This document shows, one piece after another, positions 26,215-35,820 of a stretch of DNA of 35,820 bases. The stretch covers positions 1-35,820 of the forward strand of contig JAAUQL010000065.1 in NCBI GenBank assembly GCA_012033595.1, in the 5' to 3' direction. The stretch comes from Cyclobacteriaceae bacterium. GTDB taxonomy: Bacteria > Bacteroidota > Bacteroidia > Cytophagales > Cyclobacteriaceae. A model generated the notes under the pieces. The model did not search any database. It was not told where the DNA came from and saw only the letters and a list, made by a program, of their open reading frames with translations. Each line of letters starts with the position of its first letter. Within the stretch, counting starts at the first letter, position 1. Position numbers and translations under genes: made by a program.

Positions 26215-27597
26215 CTAATTTTCCGGCCGTTCGAATGCTTCCCCAGCGATGGGCATTTCTATGATCGATTTGATGATTTGCGTGAAATAGGCGCCTTTGT
26301 GAGGCCCTACCCAGTTCATGCTTTTTACTTCATCGTGGTTGCAACCAGCATAGTATTTGTCGTCGGTGATGTAGCCAACATAATTGCCATTGAAACTGGT
26401 AATGAACAATTCCTTCTGCTGGACATCGGCCAATTGGTCTAGTTGAGCATTGATGGACAATTCTCCCGAAAAGTCGCTCGGCATGCCCAACATTAATATG
26501 TTGCCAATCAATGCCACTTTTATATTTGCTTTTAATGGCCCAAAAAAGAGGCTGAACGCCCAGTCTTTCAGTCGCAGCCCGCAGCTGACACGCATTTGCG
26601 AAGGCGGCATCATGACTTCAATATCGAAGTGAGCCAAGGTGCTATTGTCGCTATAAACCAGGGAGTCTTCAACTTCCAGGATTTTTTTGGCAAGTTGCAC
26701 ACCGGCTTCTTTTATTCTCTTATGTCCTTTTGGCAGCTCGCTTTTCAGATTGTGACTGGCTACCATGCCCGCGCAAAACATGGCAAAATCCACCTTCGGA
26801 TCCATTTCCAATTCATCTACCAATACGCCCGGATAATCCCTGTCCAACTGCCAGATATCGGCATCGAGATTAACGGCGTGTGCGGCAAAGGATACCAACA
26901 TCGCTCTATCACCATTGGTTTTTTTTGCTTCGATCACCCGCAAATAGGGATCAACCACACCATCTTCTTCATTTATTCTGTTACTGACCCACTCCTGCGC
27001 TTCGATTTTGCGATAAGCAATAGCGGCATTTGATGTGTTTTGTTGAGCATCAAGTACACTTGCCACAATTTTATTCACCAAAAGTGTGGCTTGGTCGGGA
27101 AGGTAATTGCCAAAAATAAGCCTGCCGGCCATGGATTTTTCCCAATTGCCAAAGCCATTGTGGGTATGGGTGGCGGTGAAGTAGAGTTCGTTTTGAGTAA
27201 AGCCCTGTGCTGAGAGCGTATCATAGAGCATTTGCATGATCACCGGAGGGAACATGAGCAGGTCAAGACTGATAATGGCGATGTGTGTAAGGCCATTTTC
27301 TATCACCATCGTACGTGCGAACAGCGAATCTGACACGTCGATATAGGGGCCGCGCAGTCCATAGCCCGCCATGTTGATGGGCGAGTCGGGGGTAATGTTT
27401 TTGCGTGCCCAGCCAGCTTTCAAAGCGCTGCTTCCTTCACTAGCCTTATAAGTCATCGTGTCCAACTGCTTATAAGTTTGACGGACGGAGGGCAGTTCAC
27501 TTAATGGGGTATAGTCAATGGGGGCAAATAATGATAAGAAAAGCAAGCCTGCTAATCCGATGATCACTGCCACAACAATCGCTGTTTTTTTCAGCAT
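26215..27597 (-). CDS. Neutral/alkaline ceramidase-like secreted protein
   Basis: 460 residues. An N-terminal hydrophobic helix (AIVVAVIIGLAGLLFLSLF) serves as anchor or signal. The mature protein starts with LKAGWARKNITPDSPINMAG and contains ATHTHNGFG, which matches the histidine pair of the neutral ceramidase N-terminal domain (zinc site), and FAAHAVNLD, another conserved histidine. The family cleaves the amide bond of ceramides, but many bacterial members of this length lack the C-terminal immunoglobulin domain and their substrates are unknown. A candidate promoter element (TACTTTTG) lies 30 bases upstream. It follows the VCBS/UnbV gene on the same strand. Confidence 0.85.
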   Translation of the reverse strand: MLKKTAIVVAVIIGLAGLLFLSLFAPIDYTPLSELPSVRQTYKQLDTMTYKASEGSSALKAGWARKNITPDSPINMAGYGLRGPYIDVSDSLFARTMVIENGLTHIAIISLDLLMFPPVIMQMLYDTLSAQGFTQNELYFTATHTHNGFGNWEKSMAGRLIFGNYLPDQATLLVNKIVASVLDAQQNTSNAAIAYRKIEAQEWVSNRINEEDGVVDPYLRVIEAKKTNGDRAMLVSFAAHAVNLDADIWQLDRDYPGVLVDELEMDPKVDFAMFCAGMVASHNLKSELPKGHKRIKEAGVQLAKKILEVEDSLVYSDNSTLAHFDIEVMMPPSQMRVSCGLRLKDWAFSLFFGPLKANIKVALIGNILMLGMPSDFSGELSINAQLDQLADVQQKELFITSFNGNYVGYITDDKYYAGCNHDEVKSMNWVGPHKGAYFTQIIKSIIEMPIAGEAFERPEN

Positions 27598-27626
27598 GGT
27601 TTAGCTATGATTTTTTTTTGATGGAT

Positions 27627-27634
27627 CAAAAGTA
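27627..27634 (-). promoter_or_regulatory. Candidate -7 element (TACTTTTG)
   Basis: Exact TAnnTTTG match on the minus strand, 29 bases upstream of the ceramidase-like gene's ATG. It suggests that this gene has its own promoter despite the close upstream gene. Confidence 0.45.
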
Positions 27635-27699
27635 CAAATAATCCATGTCGCGATGAACTTTAGCACTACTGCGCTACAGGAACTGTGGCGATGTGGTGT

Positions 27700-30600
27700 T
27701 TACTTTTTCCAAAGAAACACCCGAAGGCTGTCTCTGTTTTGCGTCGCGATTATCAATTCCTTACCATTGGCTAGCGGCAATAGCTCAAGAGCCCTGCTGT
27801 CTCCCGGAACAAAAAATCCTGTTTCGGTGAAGTTCGCACAAGAAAAGCTGCCCCGGCCATCTCCGCGAAGCAGCAAGCCGTTGAGGGCATCCATCGGACC
27901 CCAAAAACGCTGTTGCTGTGGTTGTTGCCCGTGGCGAGTACATCAAGATGGCCATCACCATCGAAGTCTTTGGCGACCATGGCATTGAGTGGTGCCCACT
28001 GCGCCTGGCCCTTCAGTGATGATATGGCAAATTTGCCACCTCCCATATTTTCGATATAGCTGCTGGCCATCATGGTGGCAATGGATTTTTGGGCACTTTT
28101 TAGTTCTTCCGGGGCAAGCATATCGTCAATGGTGGCATTGCTGTACGCTTCGTAGGTGTTAAATTTTTTGTTCATCCTATCGAGCTGTTTCCCCAAATCA
28201 GACCGGAAATGAACGGGAAAGGCTTTGCGACTGCCGATTTTGCTCAAGGCAAAACTGGTCACAATCACATCATACCTGCCATTGTTGTCGAAGTCTGCCG
28301 AGTAGGCCATGAGTGGTTCATTTTCGCTTGCGCGGAAAAATGAATTCAACCCTTCGTTTCCGGCAAGGTAATCCATATCGCCGTCACCATCGAAATCGCC
28401 GCTTACAAGGCAGCGCCACCACCCGTATTGATGGCCTATGCCGGTAGATTGGCTAATATCCGTGAATTTTCCACCTTCGTTGTGCAAAAAGGTTGGAGCC
28501 ATCCATTCCCCGACCAGGATCAGATCCATGAGCCTGTCGTTGTCGAAATCCGACCAGAGTGCATCGGTAACAAGCCCTACATCAATGAGCGCGGGGCAGA
28601 TTTCCGGAGTGACATCAGTGAAAACTGGCCGGTCTTTTTCCGAATCATTTCTCAGAATATAGCTCGTCGCCTTTTGCGGATAGCTACCCGGCACTATCCT
28701 GCTTCCAACGAACAAATCCAAATCGCCATCTCCATCGTAATCGGCAGCTTTTACACACGATCCACTGGCAGGCATGGCAGGCAGGGCCGTGGCGGAGGGC
28801 TGCAAATTGCCCGAGCCATCATTTACAAAAAGCCGATCCTGATAATTTTTCGGATCCGACCCATTTTCGACTCCGCCATGTACGGCATACAGGTCGCTAT
28901 CCCCATCGCCATCGGCATCGAAAATCAATGCGGCAGTGATTTCATTTTCAAATCACTTTCAAATTTCCCGGATGTAAAGCCATCTAAAAATTGATAAAAT
29001 ATGACAGCGCTTTGGCCGCTTGAAGCGCCAATAAAAGATCATCGAGACCATTGCCGTCGATATCACCAACCGCCATCGACGGACCCGACTGCGAAAACTG
29101 GTGCGGCAGGGTTTCCTGAAGCTGGTAGTCGTCAAATGTTTTTTCTTTGTGCCTGTATATCAATCCATAATTTGCCGCAACTTCCTCGAATGGTATGTCG
29201 AGGAATCCGCGACGGGCAACAAAGGCCCATGCCCCAAAGTCTCCTCAGGCCGATAGTCAATGACCACTTGCTGGTCTGCACGTGGGTGCAAAAGCGTTTG
29301 GCGCTTTCCATCCGGCCACACCACTATGAGGGAATCGACCTCTTGCGTGGCGCCCAGGCCAAAATGCACCACCGGATCCACTGTGCTGCGGTAGCCCCTA
29401 AAAGTAGAATGGTCGGCATATTGCACTTTTTCGCCCTGGGCAAATACATACACCTTAGCCCCTAACATCCGGAAGTATTCCGCATTGAGCCGGATGCTCA
29501 GATAATGGTTGGTTTTTTCTTTTCCGTGTCCGTAGAGGGTGTTTTCGTACACCATGGCGGGTTCGTTGTAGTTGCTCGTCAGCAGATCGAGGTCGCCATC
29601 ATTGTCGAGATCGACATAGGCCGCTCCATTTGCAAACGAAGGCTTGTCCAGACCCCAATCCTTAGTTTTATTCGTAAAAGTGAGGTCTTTATTGTTCTGA
29701 AATATGTAGTTTGACATGCTTCTGACGGGAATTAGTGCCATTGTTTCTTCGTTGCTCATGCCTCTGCCCCGGCTCATGCCTGTCACTGCATAGTCCAGAT
29801 CTGTGACGTCACGCGGGTAGCCATTGCTCACAAACAGGTCCCGAAATCCATCATTATCAAAGTCGGCCAGCAGCGGCGACCAGCTCCATTCTGTGGCGTA
29901 GATGCCGGCCATCAGACCAATCTCGCTGAAAGTATGGTTGCCATTAGCATCGGAGCCATTGTTTATTTGCAACATATTGCGTTTGAATTGAGGCTGATAG
30001 CCAAACGAATCATTCAATGCTTCATATTCAAATCGCGTAACACCGTGCATTTTAGTCATACCTTCATGGTCTTCGGGCAGCATGTCGAGGGTGAAGATAT
30101 CCGGCAGACCGTCATTGTTCACATCGGCAATATCGTGCCCCATAGCCGAGTGGGTTTGGTGTTTGAGGTAATGTGCAATTTCGTTGGTAAAGGTTCCGTC
30201 TTGTTGGTTGATATACATCAGATCATTGGTGAGGTAGTCGTTGGTGATGTACATATCGCGCCAGCCGTCGTGGTTGAGGTCTATGATGCTGATGCCCAGG
30301 CCGTAGCCTTCATACGTGATGCCCGCAGCTAAAGTCACATTGGTGAAGGTGCCATTGCCATTGTTGCGATAGAGGCGATCGTTAGATTCAGCAGATCCGT
30401 CAGTTATTTTGGCGCGGTAGGTGTTGGGAGTGGAAGTGTCGAGGTAGTTGGTCAGTACGTACAGGTCCAGATCATCATCATTGTCGTAGTCGAAAAAGGC
30501 CGCATGGGTGCTGAAGCCCGCATCGTCCACGCCAAACTTTCTTGCCTGTTCGGTAAAAACAGGGATGCCATTTTCATTTAATCCTTCATGGATATACAAT

Positions 30601-31022
30601 TGGTTTCTGCGCATTTCCGGATCAAGGTGGTTGCTGGCACATACATAGATGTCTGGCCAGCCGTCATTGTTGATATCGACTACTGCCACCCCCGTGCTCC
30701 AACGGTCGCGCCCGGCAATGTGCGATTCGATGGTCACATCTTCAAAATGGAACGTGCCTTTGTTGAGGTATAGCCTGTTGGTGACCTGACTTCCACTAAA
30801 AAATATGTCCTGAAGTCCGTCTTTATTGAAGTCGCCCACACCCACCCCTGCACCGTTGTAAAGGTATTCGTTGGAGAGAATATTGAGGTATTCGTCCTCC
30901 ATTACATCGTTTTGAAAGCTGATGCCTGTTTGCTCCGGGGGAAGGAGTTTAAACAAGGGGTCGGGCTGCTGCGAACAAGAAATGGCCGCGAGGATAAATA
31001 ATAATAGCAGGTACTTTGTCAT
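27700..31022 (-). CDS. Giant VCBS/FG-GAP repeat lipoprotein with ASPIC/UnbV domain, four frameshifts
   Basis: After adding one base at each of four A/T runs (near 29162, 29033, 28940 and 27903) the region encodes one protein of about 1108 residues. A lipobox (LLLFILAAISCSQQ) gives a lipoprotein start at ATG 31022. At least fourteen calcium-binding-like DxDxDG repeats are visible, for example GDFNKDGLQDIFF, VDINNDGWPDIYV, DYDGDGDLDLFVG and KDFDGDGHLDVLATG. An ASPIC/UnbV segment lies near residues 555-640 (RGYRSTVDPVVHFGLG). The repeats form beta-propeller blades. Related surface proteins are widespread in Bacteroidota and often paired with SusCD systems, and their function is not established. 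The conserved sequence around every break argues for base-calling error rather than decay. Confidence 0.82.
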
Positions 31023-31339
31023 AGAAAGCAATATCGTAATATGTATTGGATTTAGAATGATTCCATAATTTTGACATCCATAATTCATAGTGCATTTAAT
31101 GAGCACAACGGTAAAAATGCCCAATAGAACTCAGGATATCTCCGGCTTAATACATGCTTGCAAAAAGCAATGTCACTGACAAAATCGCAAGCAGGATCCA
31201 AAAATTAAGAAATATAATTCAGGCATGCAGTAGCATGCGCCTTTGCACAACGTGAGGCCATTGATGTCCGGGCGCGGCAATCTCTCGGCAATCATGTCCG
31301 GAAAGCGAGAATAGGGGAGGACGATTGCGAATCCGATGC
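31023..31339. other. Intergenic region upstream of the VCBS/UnbV gene
   Basis: About 317 bases without a supportable gene. It holds a small hairpin at 31223-31238 (GCATGC, AGTA, GCATGC) and a weak promoter candidate at 31106-31113 (TACCGTTG on the minus strand, one mismatch). The hairpin may end the VOC transcript but lacks a T tract. Confidence 0.4.
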
Positions 31340-32409
31340 TTAGTCTTTGATCCGGTTGAAGGCGAAAGCCCTCAATATCCATTTCGAAAGGGGTTTTTCC
31401 GGATTTCTTTTCTTTAGGTTGAGAAACAACCCTAATTTTTTGACCACGGGCACACGGTGCGTTTCAATAAACTCAATCAGGGCGCCATCCGGATCTTCGA
31501 TATATGAAAAATGTCCGGCTGCTTCGCCCATATCAAAACTCTCCCCATTCACCTTGTCGGCCGTACTGTCGACTGTAAAGGGGCATCCGGCCTTGCTGCA
31601 TATTTCTTTTAGTTCATCAAATCCGGCGATATCGAAGCTGAGGTGGATAAAACCAAGATCGCCCCAGTACCTGTTTTCATATATTTTATTGGGTTGGCGC
31701 TCTGTGGTTCTTATCAATTCTATTTCGCTTGGGCCAAATATGGGGCTAAAGCAACCGATGCGGGGTTTTGAATGTCGCAACAAGACACGCTCCATCTGTT
31801 GCGATCCCCCGGCTATGCCGGCCAGGGCATCGAATTTTCCGGTTTTCTCATAGACTACTTCGTCATAGCCAAGTATGGAGGCATAGAACTTTTTCGATGC
31901 TTCCATATCCGATACCCCTATGATGGCTCCATAGCTGCCCCCGGTCAGTTTGTTTTCCTTTTTGAACCATGAGGTACTTTCTACAATGTTGAAGATATTG
32001 TCAAAGGGATCTTTGATAAAAAAATTTCTGATTCCGCTCGGGCACTCGTGTACTTCGCTCAGCAATTCAATGCCTTGTGTGGCGAAGTGATCGTAGGTTT
32101 TTGCGCATCGCGACATTTGATTTTACCGGCAATAATGCCCAAATCGCCCAAAAGTAGTTGCTTGACAGGCAGCATGGGTTTACGCTCTACGTATTGCCAG
32201 ATTTCAAAGCCTCCTCCCCCCTGTAAATTGAGGGTGAGCGCAGCACGACGGCTTTGTGGTTGGCCTCCGGTGTAGGGCAGCATGAGGGCGGCAATGGCTT
32301 CTTCTTCAAAAACCTTAATATCGAATCCCAAATGTTTTCTATACCAATCCCACGCGAGGTGCAAATCTTTAACTCCAACCCCTATTTGCTGAATCCCACT
32401 AATCACCAT
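31340..32409 (-). CDS. Two-domain VOC (glyoxalase/dioxygenase-like) protein, one frameshift
   Basis: Two frames joined at the three-T run 32116-32118 encode about 356 residues. One extra base restores GKIKMSRCAKTYDHF. Two VOC modules are visible. The first opens with ISGIQQIGVGVKDLHLAWDW and YRKHLGFD. The second opens with GAIIGVSDMEASKKFYASIL and ends with HFSYIEDPDGALIEFIETHR. The superfamily binds a divalent metal and includes glyoxalase I, extradiol dioxygenases and resistance proteins. The residues seen here do not identify the reaction. There is no signal peptide, so it is cytoplasmic. It lies between the UnbV lipoprotein and a histidine kinase on the same strand. Confidence 0.8.
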
Positions 32410-32539
32410 GACTGTACACTTTACTTACCTACTATTTTTTTTACAATGGTATGTCTTTTATTTAACTTTTGGTAGTAATGAGGACATTTGCCATCAAAAA
32501 GTGTGTAAGATATGGCACAAGTCACAAGGTGCGCGTGCA

Positions 32540-34719
32540 TTACTGAACAGGCAGCATGATCTTAAACGTGGTGCCCTGCCCGGGAGTGCTGGATATTTCG
32601 ATATGACCCCCCATGGATTCTACCTGGGTTTTGACCAAATACAAGCCCAGACCCTTGCCGCCTATGTGGTCATGGAAGCGCTGATACAGGCCGAATATTT
32701 TGCCCGAAGATTTACTGAGGTCGATACCCAGTCCGTTGTCTGATATGATCAATACCACTTCGTGTTGTTCGGCGATAGCGCTGATGTCGATTTGCAATCG
32801 CCGATTTTTGTCATGGTATTTTATCGCATTGCTCAGCAGGTTGTAAAATATACTTTCCAGATAGGGTTCGTAAGCCTTCACCTTGCTTATGTTCAGGTGG
32901 GCCGTGATTTGGGCATTGGCTTCTTTGATGTTCTCCGCAAGGATTTTTTTACCTTGGTCAGTATCCATTCTATATCTACCGGTTTTTTCTGTCCATGGTT
33001 TTGGTTTTTTATTTCCAGTATGGCGTTCATGTCGGAGAGCACGGCGTCCATTTCCAAGGCCGCATTGATGATCTTATCCACGATCTCCTGATTTTCTGCG
33101 TTGATGCCTTCAGATTTGTCGAGAATGTACATGAGGCCTTTGAGGCGGGCAACTGGTCCGCGCAGATTGTGTGCCGTAATAAAGGCATACTGTTCCAACT
33201 GGCTATTGTGCTGTACCAATTCCCTATTGGCGCTTTTCAGTTGCCGGGTGCGTTCTTCCACGATCACCTGCAAATGTGACTTAATCGATTCCAATTCCAA
33301 CATCCCCTGGGCAATGACCTGGTTTTGGGCTTCCAGGGAGTCACGCTGGGCGGCCAGCTCTTCTTGTTGCTGCATCAGCTCCTCATTTTGAGCCTGTATT
33401 TCCATGGTACGTTGCCGCACCATACCTTCCAAATCAACATTGACAGTGGCCTGAAGCCGTTCATTTTCCTTTAATTGTTTGATGAGGCTGAGCTGAGCGC
33501 TTTGCTTTTCCCGTTCGTGATGGCGCGATTTTATGCCCAATCCGATATTGAAAATGATTAGTTCGAAGATGACCCCAATCTGAAACAGCAACTCTGAACT
33601 TTCGAAGTGGAAAAACATAAAGGCTACCAGGCCGATGAGGCCAAAACTGACCAGCAAGGCCGAACCCGCCAGAAAGACTTGATCAACCTTGTTGCCTTTT
33701 GAATAAATGTGGTACAAAAAAACACCGGCGAAAGGCAGGATCATTAAGATGATGATATTTCTGACGATGACCGCCGTGAGGGGCATTAGGAAATAAGAAT
33801 TGATAATGTACGTGACGCCAATATCAATGACCAGGGCAATGATCAGTTTGTTGGAGATATTGTTCCAAAGCGGAAACCTTTCTTTGGCGCTGATAAAGCT
33901 TTTGAGGAACAGCAGGTAGCAAATCACCGAAAGTGAAAGAGCGATGTTTTCCAGAAAATAATACAGCAGATGATTGTATCCTAAAAAGCGAAGATCGACC
34001 AATTCATAGATGGAGGCTTCATAATAGATGAGGGTAAGGATATAAATGGAATAGATCAGGTACGATATTTCTTTGTGTATGAAATAATAAATGAAGTTGA
34101 CAAATGACAGCACCATGCAGATACCAAAAAACAAACCCATCCACAAATTGCGTGAGGCCTCAAATTGAGCCTGGTCAAATAGCCAACCTCGGTAGCTGTA
34201 TAGTTCAAATGCCGGTTTGATGCTTTCATTGGGTTGAGCGGGATATTCGCAGACAAATTCATAGCTGCTTTGTGCCTGGAGGGTCACCTTTACCTTGTTG
34301 GTTTTGAAAAATCTATCCGCCATTTCATTTACTGGATAGGAAACAATCTTACCGGTCTTTTTAATGGAGAATGTATCAGCGCCGAGTGGACGGTAATACA
34401 CGTTTACATATAGCGCTCCACCGGTTTCCAATACACAATCGATCGCCTTGCTGTCGGTATTTCTCACAAAGAAACGCGCCCAAATATTGCCGTCTTTGTA
34501 TGCCTCGCCGTCAAATACCTTATTGAATTGTAAATTGAAATGCGGACTTCCCAAATCTGAGGCTTCAAATTGTTGGTTTTTGTCCACAAAAAAGGTTATC
34601 TGCTCATTGAATGATAATATAGCTGTATCTCCATGCAACAGCAGGGTGTCGCCAGGGTCGGCTGTAAGGGATAATTGCCCCACATATAGAAATACAGCGA
34701 AAAACAGGGCAATTCTCAT
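32540..34719 (-). CDS. 7TMR-type sensor histidine kinase, one frameshift
   Basis: Two frames joined at the seven-T run 32944-32950 give about 726 residues. One extra base restores LTKVKKILAENIKEA. A signal peptide is followed by a periplasmic beta-rich domain (residues about 25-165) resembling 7TMR-DISMED2, then about seven membrane helices (residues about 190-390), a long coiled coil, and a HisKA domain with YAFITAHNLRGPVARLKGL (His517). The ATPase domain has N box NLLSNAIKYHD, G1 ISDNGLGID and G2 GGKGLGLYLVKTQ. DISMED2 domains are thought to sense carbohydrates or other small ligands. No response regulator gene is adjacent. The two kinase-like genes at 6808 and 10891 share the coiled-coil/H-box style. 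Confidence 0.86.
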
Positions 34720-34766
34720 TGAAAATAATTAGCGAACTGAGATTCTTTAAGTATTTTAATGGAAAA

Positions 34767-35516
34767 TCAAAAAAGGCTATAAAATGTTTTGAGCCAGGCT
34801 TCTTTCATCAAAAATGCACCTGCAATAGAGGGGTGTACCCCGTCCGGGCACCAATAGCTGACAGGGGCCAGTTGTAGTGCTTCATCAAAAACCTGCTGGT
34901 ATGGAACGAATCTGCCCTTGTAGTCGTGTGCAATCCGGGCGGCTGCCTGCTGGTATTTTAAAAATTCGGGGTACCAGCGCTGGCTGATGGCGCTGCCACC
35001 TTTGACGGCAAAAGGCTCGCCAATGATCAGTCTTACATTGGGTAACGAGACGAGTGTTTCGTCAAGTAGTTTTCTGAAGTCGTCTTCGTAGGTTTGAACT
35101 GTTGCATTATACCCATTGAGGGTATGCCAAAAATCGTTGACACCGATGAGGATACTGAGTACATCGGGTTTGAGCTGTAGGCAGTCGTCGTCCCATCGTC
35201 TGGCAAGTTCAAATACCTTGTTGCCGCTGATGCCGCGATTGTAATGATACCAGGATTTGCCGGGGTTGGTACCCAGCAGGTGGGAAACAATCTGGAATAC
35301 ATAGCCATCGCCCATTCCGGCCGGTTCGTTGGCGTAGTATTTCGATTTGTCTCTTCCCATATCAGTGATGGAGTCTCCCTGAAACAAAATGGTCAATTTG
35401 GAAGGGTGTTCTGCCAGCGTATTTTTTATCCTGGCATTAGCAAACAGTGGCAGTGCGGCTGTGGCCGAAAGTCCCAACGCACCTTGCCATATAAATTTCC
35501 TTCTATTGGATGTCAT
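34767..35516 (-). CDS. Tat-exported SGNH/GDSL hydrolase
   Basis: 249 residues. The leader SNRRKFIWQGALGLSATAAL is a twin-arginine signal. The SGNH blocks are all present: block I LFQGDSITDMG with nucleophile Ser49, block II glycine in YNRGISGNK, block III GVNDFW, and block V DGVHPS with the catalytic Asp and His. Such enzymes are esterases, and many in Bacteroidota remove acetyl groups from polysaccharides. That role would fit the secreted glycosidases in this window but is inferred. The gene ends 48 bases upstream of the kinase start on the same strand, so co-transcription is possible. Confidence 0.92.
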   Translation of the reverse strand: MTSNRRKFIWQGALGLSATAALPLFANARIKNTLAEHPSKLTILFQGDSITDMGRDKSKYYANEPAGMGDGYVFQIVSHLLGTNPGKSWYHYNRGISGNKVFELARRWDDDCLQLKPDVLSILIGVNDFWHTLNGYNATVQTYEDDFRKLLDETLVSLPNVRLIIGEPFAVKGGSAISQRWYPEFLKYQQAAARIAHDYKGRFVPYQQVFDEALQLAPVSYWCPDGVHPSIAGAFLMKEAWLKTFYSLF

Positions 35517-35675
35517 GATTTATAGTTTTGATAAAAGAAGAGTTCAAGATGCACAATAAGTCATAATATGTAAAATCAAATCTTGAAAACGATGTGTGTC
35601 GTATCGGGAAATGGCATGGGGGCAGACAGATTTTAGATTCATGTTTTCTTCCCGCCTGTGGGGGCATATCGCCAT

Positions 35676-35820
35676 TTATCTGATCATATCTTCCAGTCTG
35701 GGAGGCAGGTTTTTTTCTACCCACCTGGCAAAGTTACCGGTATAGCCTGATTTTTTTGCAACCGCTCCACCTGCGCAAGTATGTTTTCGATTACTTCGTC
35801 GGCAAGGAATTTCTGTTTTT
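35676..35820 (-). CDS. 3' end of an unidentified gene, one likely frameshift
   Basis: The last 48 or so codons of a minus-strand gene whose start lies beyond the window. As written the frame breaks at the seven-T run 35751-35757. One extra base joins FLADEVIENILAQVERLQK to KSGYTGNFARWVEKNLPPRL and DMIR before a TAA at 35676-35678. The join gives a smooth helical C-terminus. I cannot assign a family from this fragment. It is upstream of, and on the same strand as, the SGNH hydrolase. Confidence 0.5.
   Translation of the reverse strand, partial: KTEIPCRRSNRKHTCAGGAVAKKSGYTGNFARWVEKNLPPRLEDMIR

Noticed and set aside
28428-28994. 188-codon plus frame within the UnbV gene
   Set aside because: It is antisense to repeat-coding sequence, where low complexity keeps long frames open by chance.
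27700-31022. Two or more separate VCBS genes in tandem
   Set aside because: Single-base additions at A/T runs join all parts into one continuous protein of the usual family length, including conserved sequence between the two large frames.
31347-31853. Plus-strand frame of 168 codons opposite the VOC gene
   Set aside because: It is antisense to conserved VOC modules and has no start context or family resemblance.

Overview
The window looks like a chromosomal segment of a Bacteroidota member, probably of the Cytophagales type (inference). The signs are a gene for ribosomal protein bTHX, candidate promoters of the TAnnTTTG type instead of E. coli -10 boxes, start sites without clear Shine-Dalgarno sequences, histidine kinases with an 'HNLR(A/G)P' H-box, a CRTAC1/UnbV-type VCBS-repeat lipoprotein, a Tat-exported Gfo/Idh/MocA oxidoreductase and several secreted glycan or lipid hydrolases. 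No rRNA or tRNA gene was found. One structured RNA, the SRP RNA (ffs), is clear.

Layout. 340-7746 (+): secreted GH9 glycoside hydrolase, EamA transporter, DUF3592-like membrane protein, exported O-methyltransferase, APC permease, and a histidine-kinase-like protein with no ATPase domain. 7981-10633 (-): Tat-exported oxidoreductase and an unrecognised secreted protein. 10891-12333 (+): membrane histidine kinase. 12511-13056 (-): small outer-membrane-like protein. 13488-16729 (+): very large lipoprotein glycosyl hydrolase (GH106-like), followed directly by a decayed AbiEi/AbiEii toxin-antitoxin remnant (16734-17455). 17550-19675 (+): operon of ECF sigma factor, putative anti-sigma factor and DUF4097 protein. 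19693-19864: seven-copy tandem repeat. 19881-21180 (-): FtsE-like ATPase, a coupled small protein, ffs and a small acidic protein. 21427-23621 (+): bTHX, then an ammonium transporter/PII pair. 23714-25739: rhodanese (-), OsmC and O-succinylhomoserine sulfhydrylase (+). 25734-35820 (-): a hypothetical protein, ceramidase-like protein, VCBS/UnbV lipoprotein, two-domain VOC protein, 7TMR-type histidine kinase, Tat-exported SGNH hydrolase and the 3' end of an unidentified gene.

How the genes fit together. Functional units visible are nitrogen uptake and sensing (Amt plus PII), cell-envelope stress signalling (sigma/anti-sigma/DUF4097), sulfur and redox metabolism (rhodanese, OsmC, MetZ) and extracellular breakdown of polymers (GH9, GH106-like, SGNH, ceramidase-like). 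No SusC/SusD pair is present, so this is not a classical polysaccharide utilisation locus. None of the three kinase-like genes has an adjacent response regulator.

Sequence quality matters here. At least eleven reading frames break where one added base restores a conserved protein, and ten of those points fall in an A/T run. The breaks hit genes that are otherwise well preserved, including ftsE. I read most of them as homopolymer under-calls rather than biological decay. The AbiE remnant is the exception, because it is truncated at both ends. I did not find a convincing new multi-gene system. The best leads are the ATPase-less kinase, the AbiE scar, the 25-bp repeat array and the exported methyltransferase.
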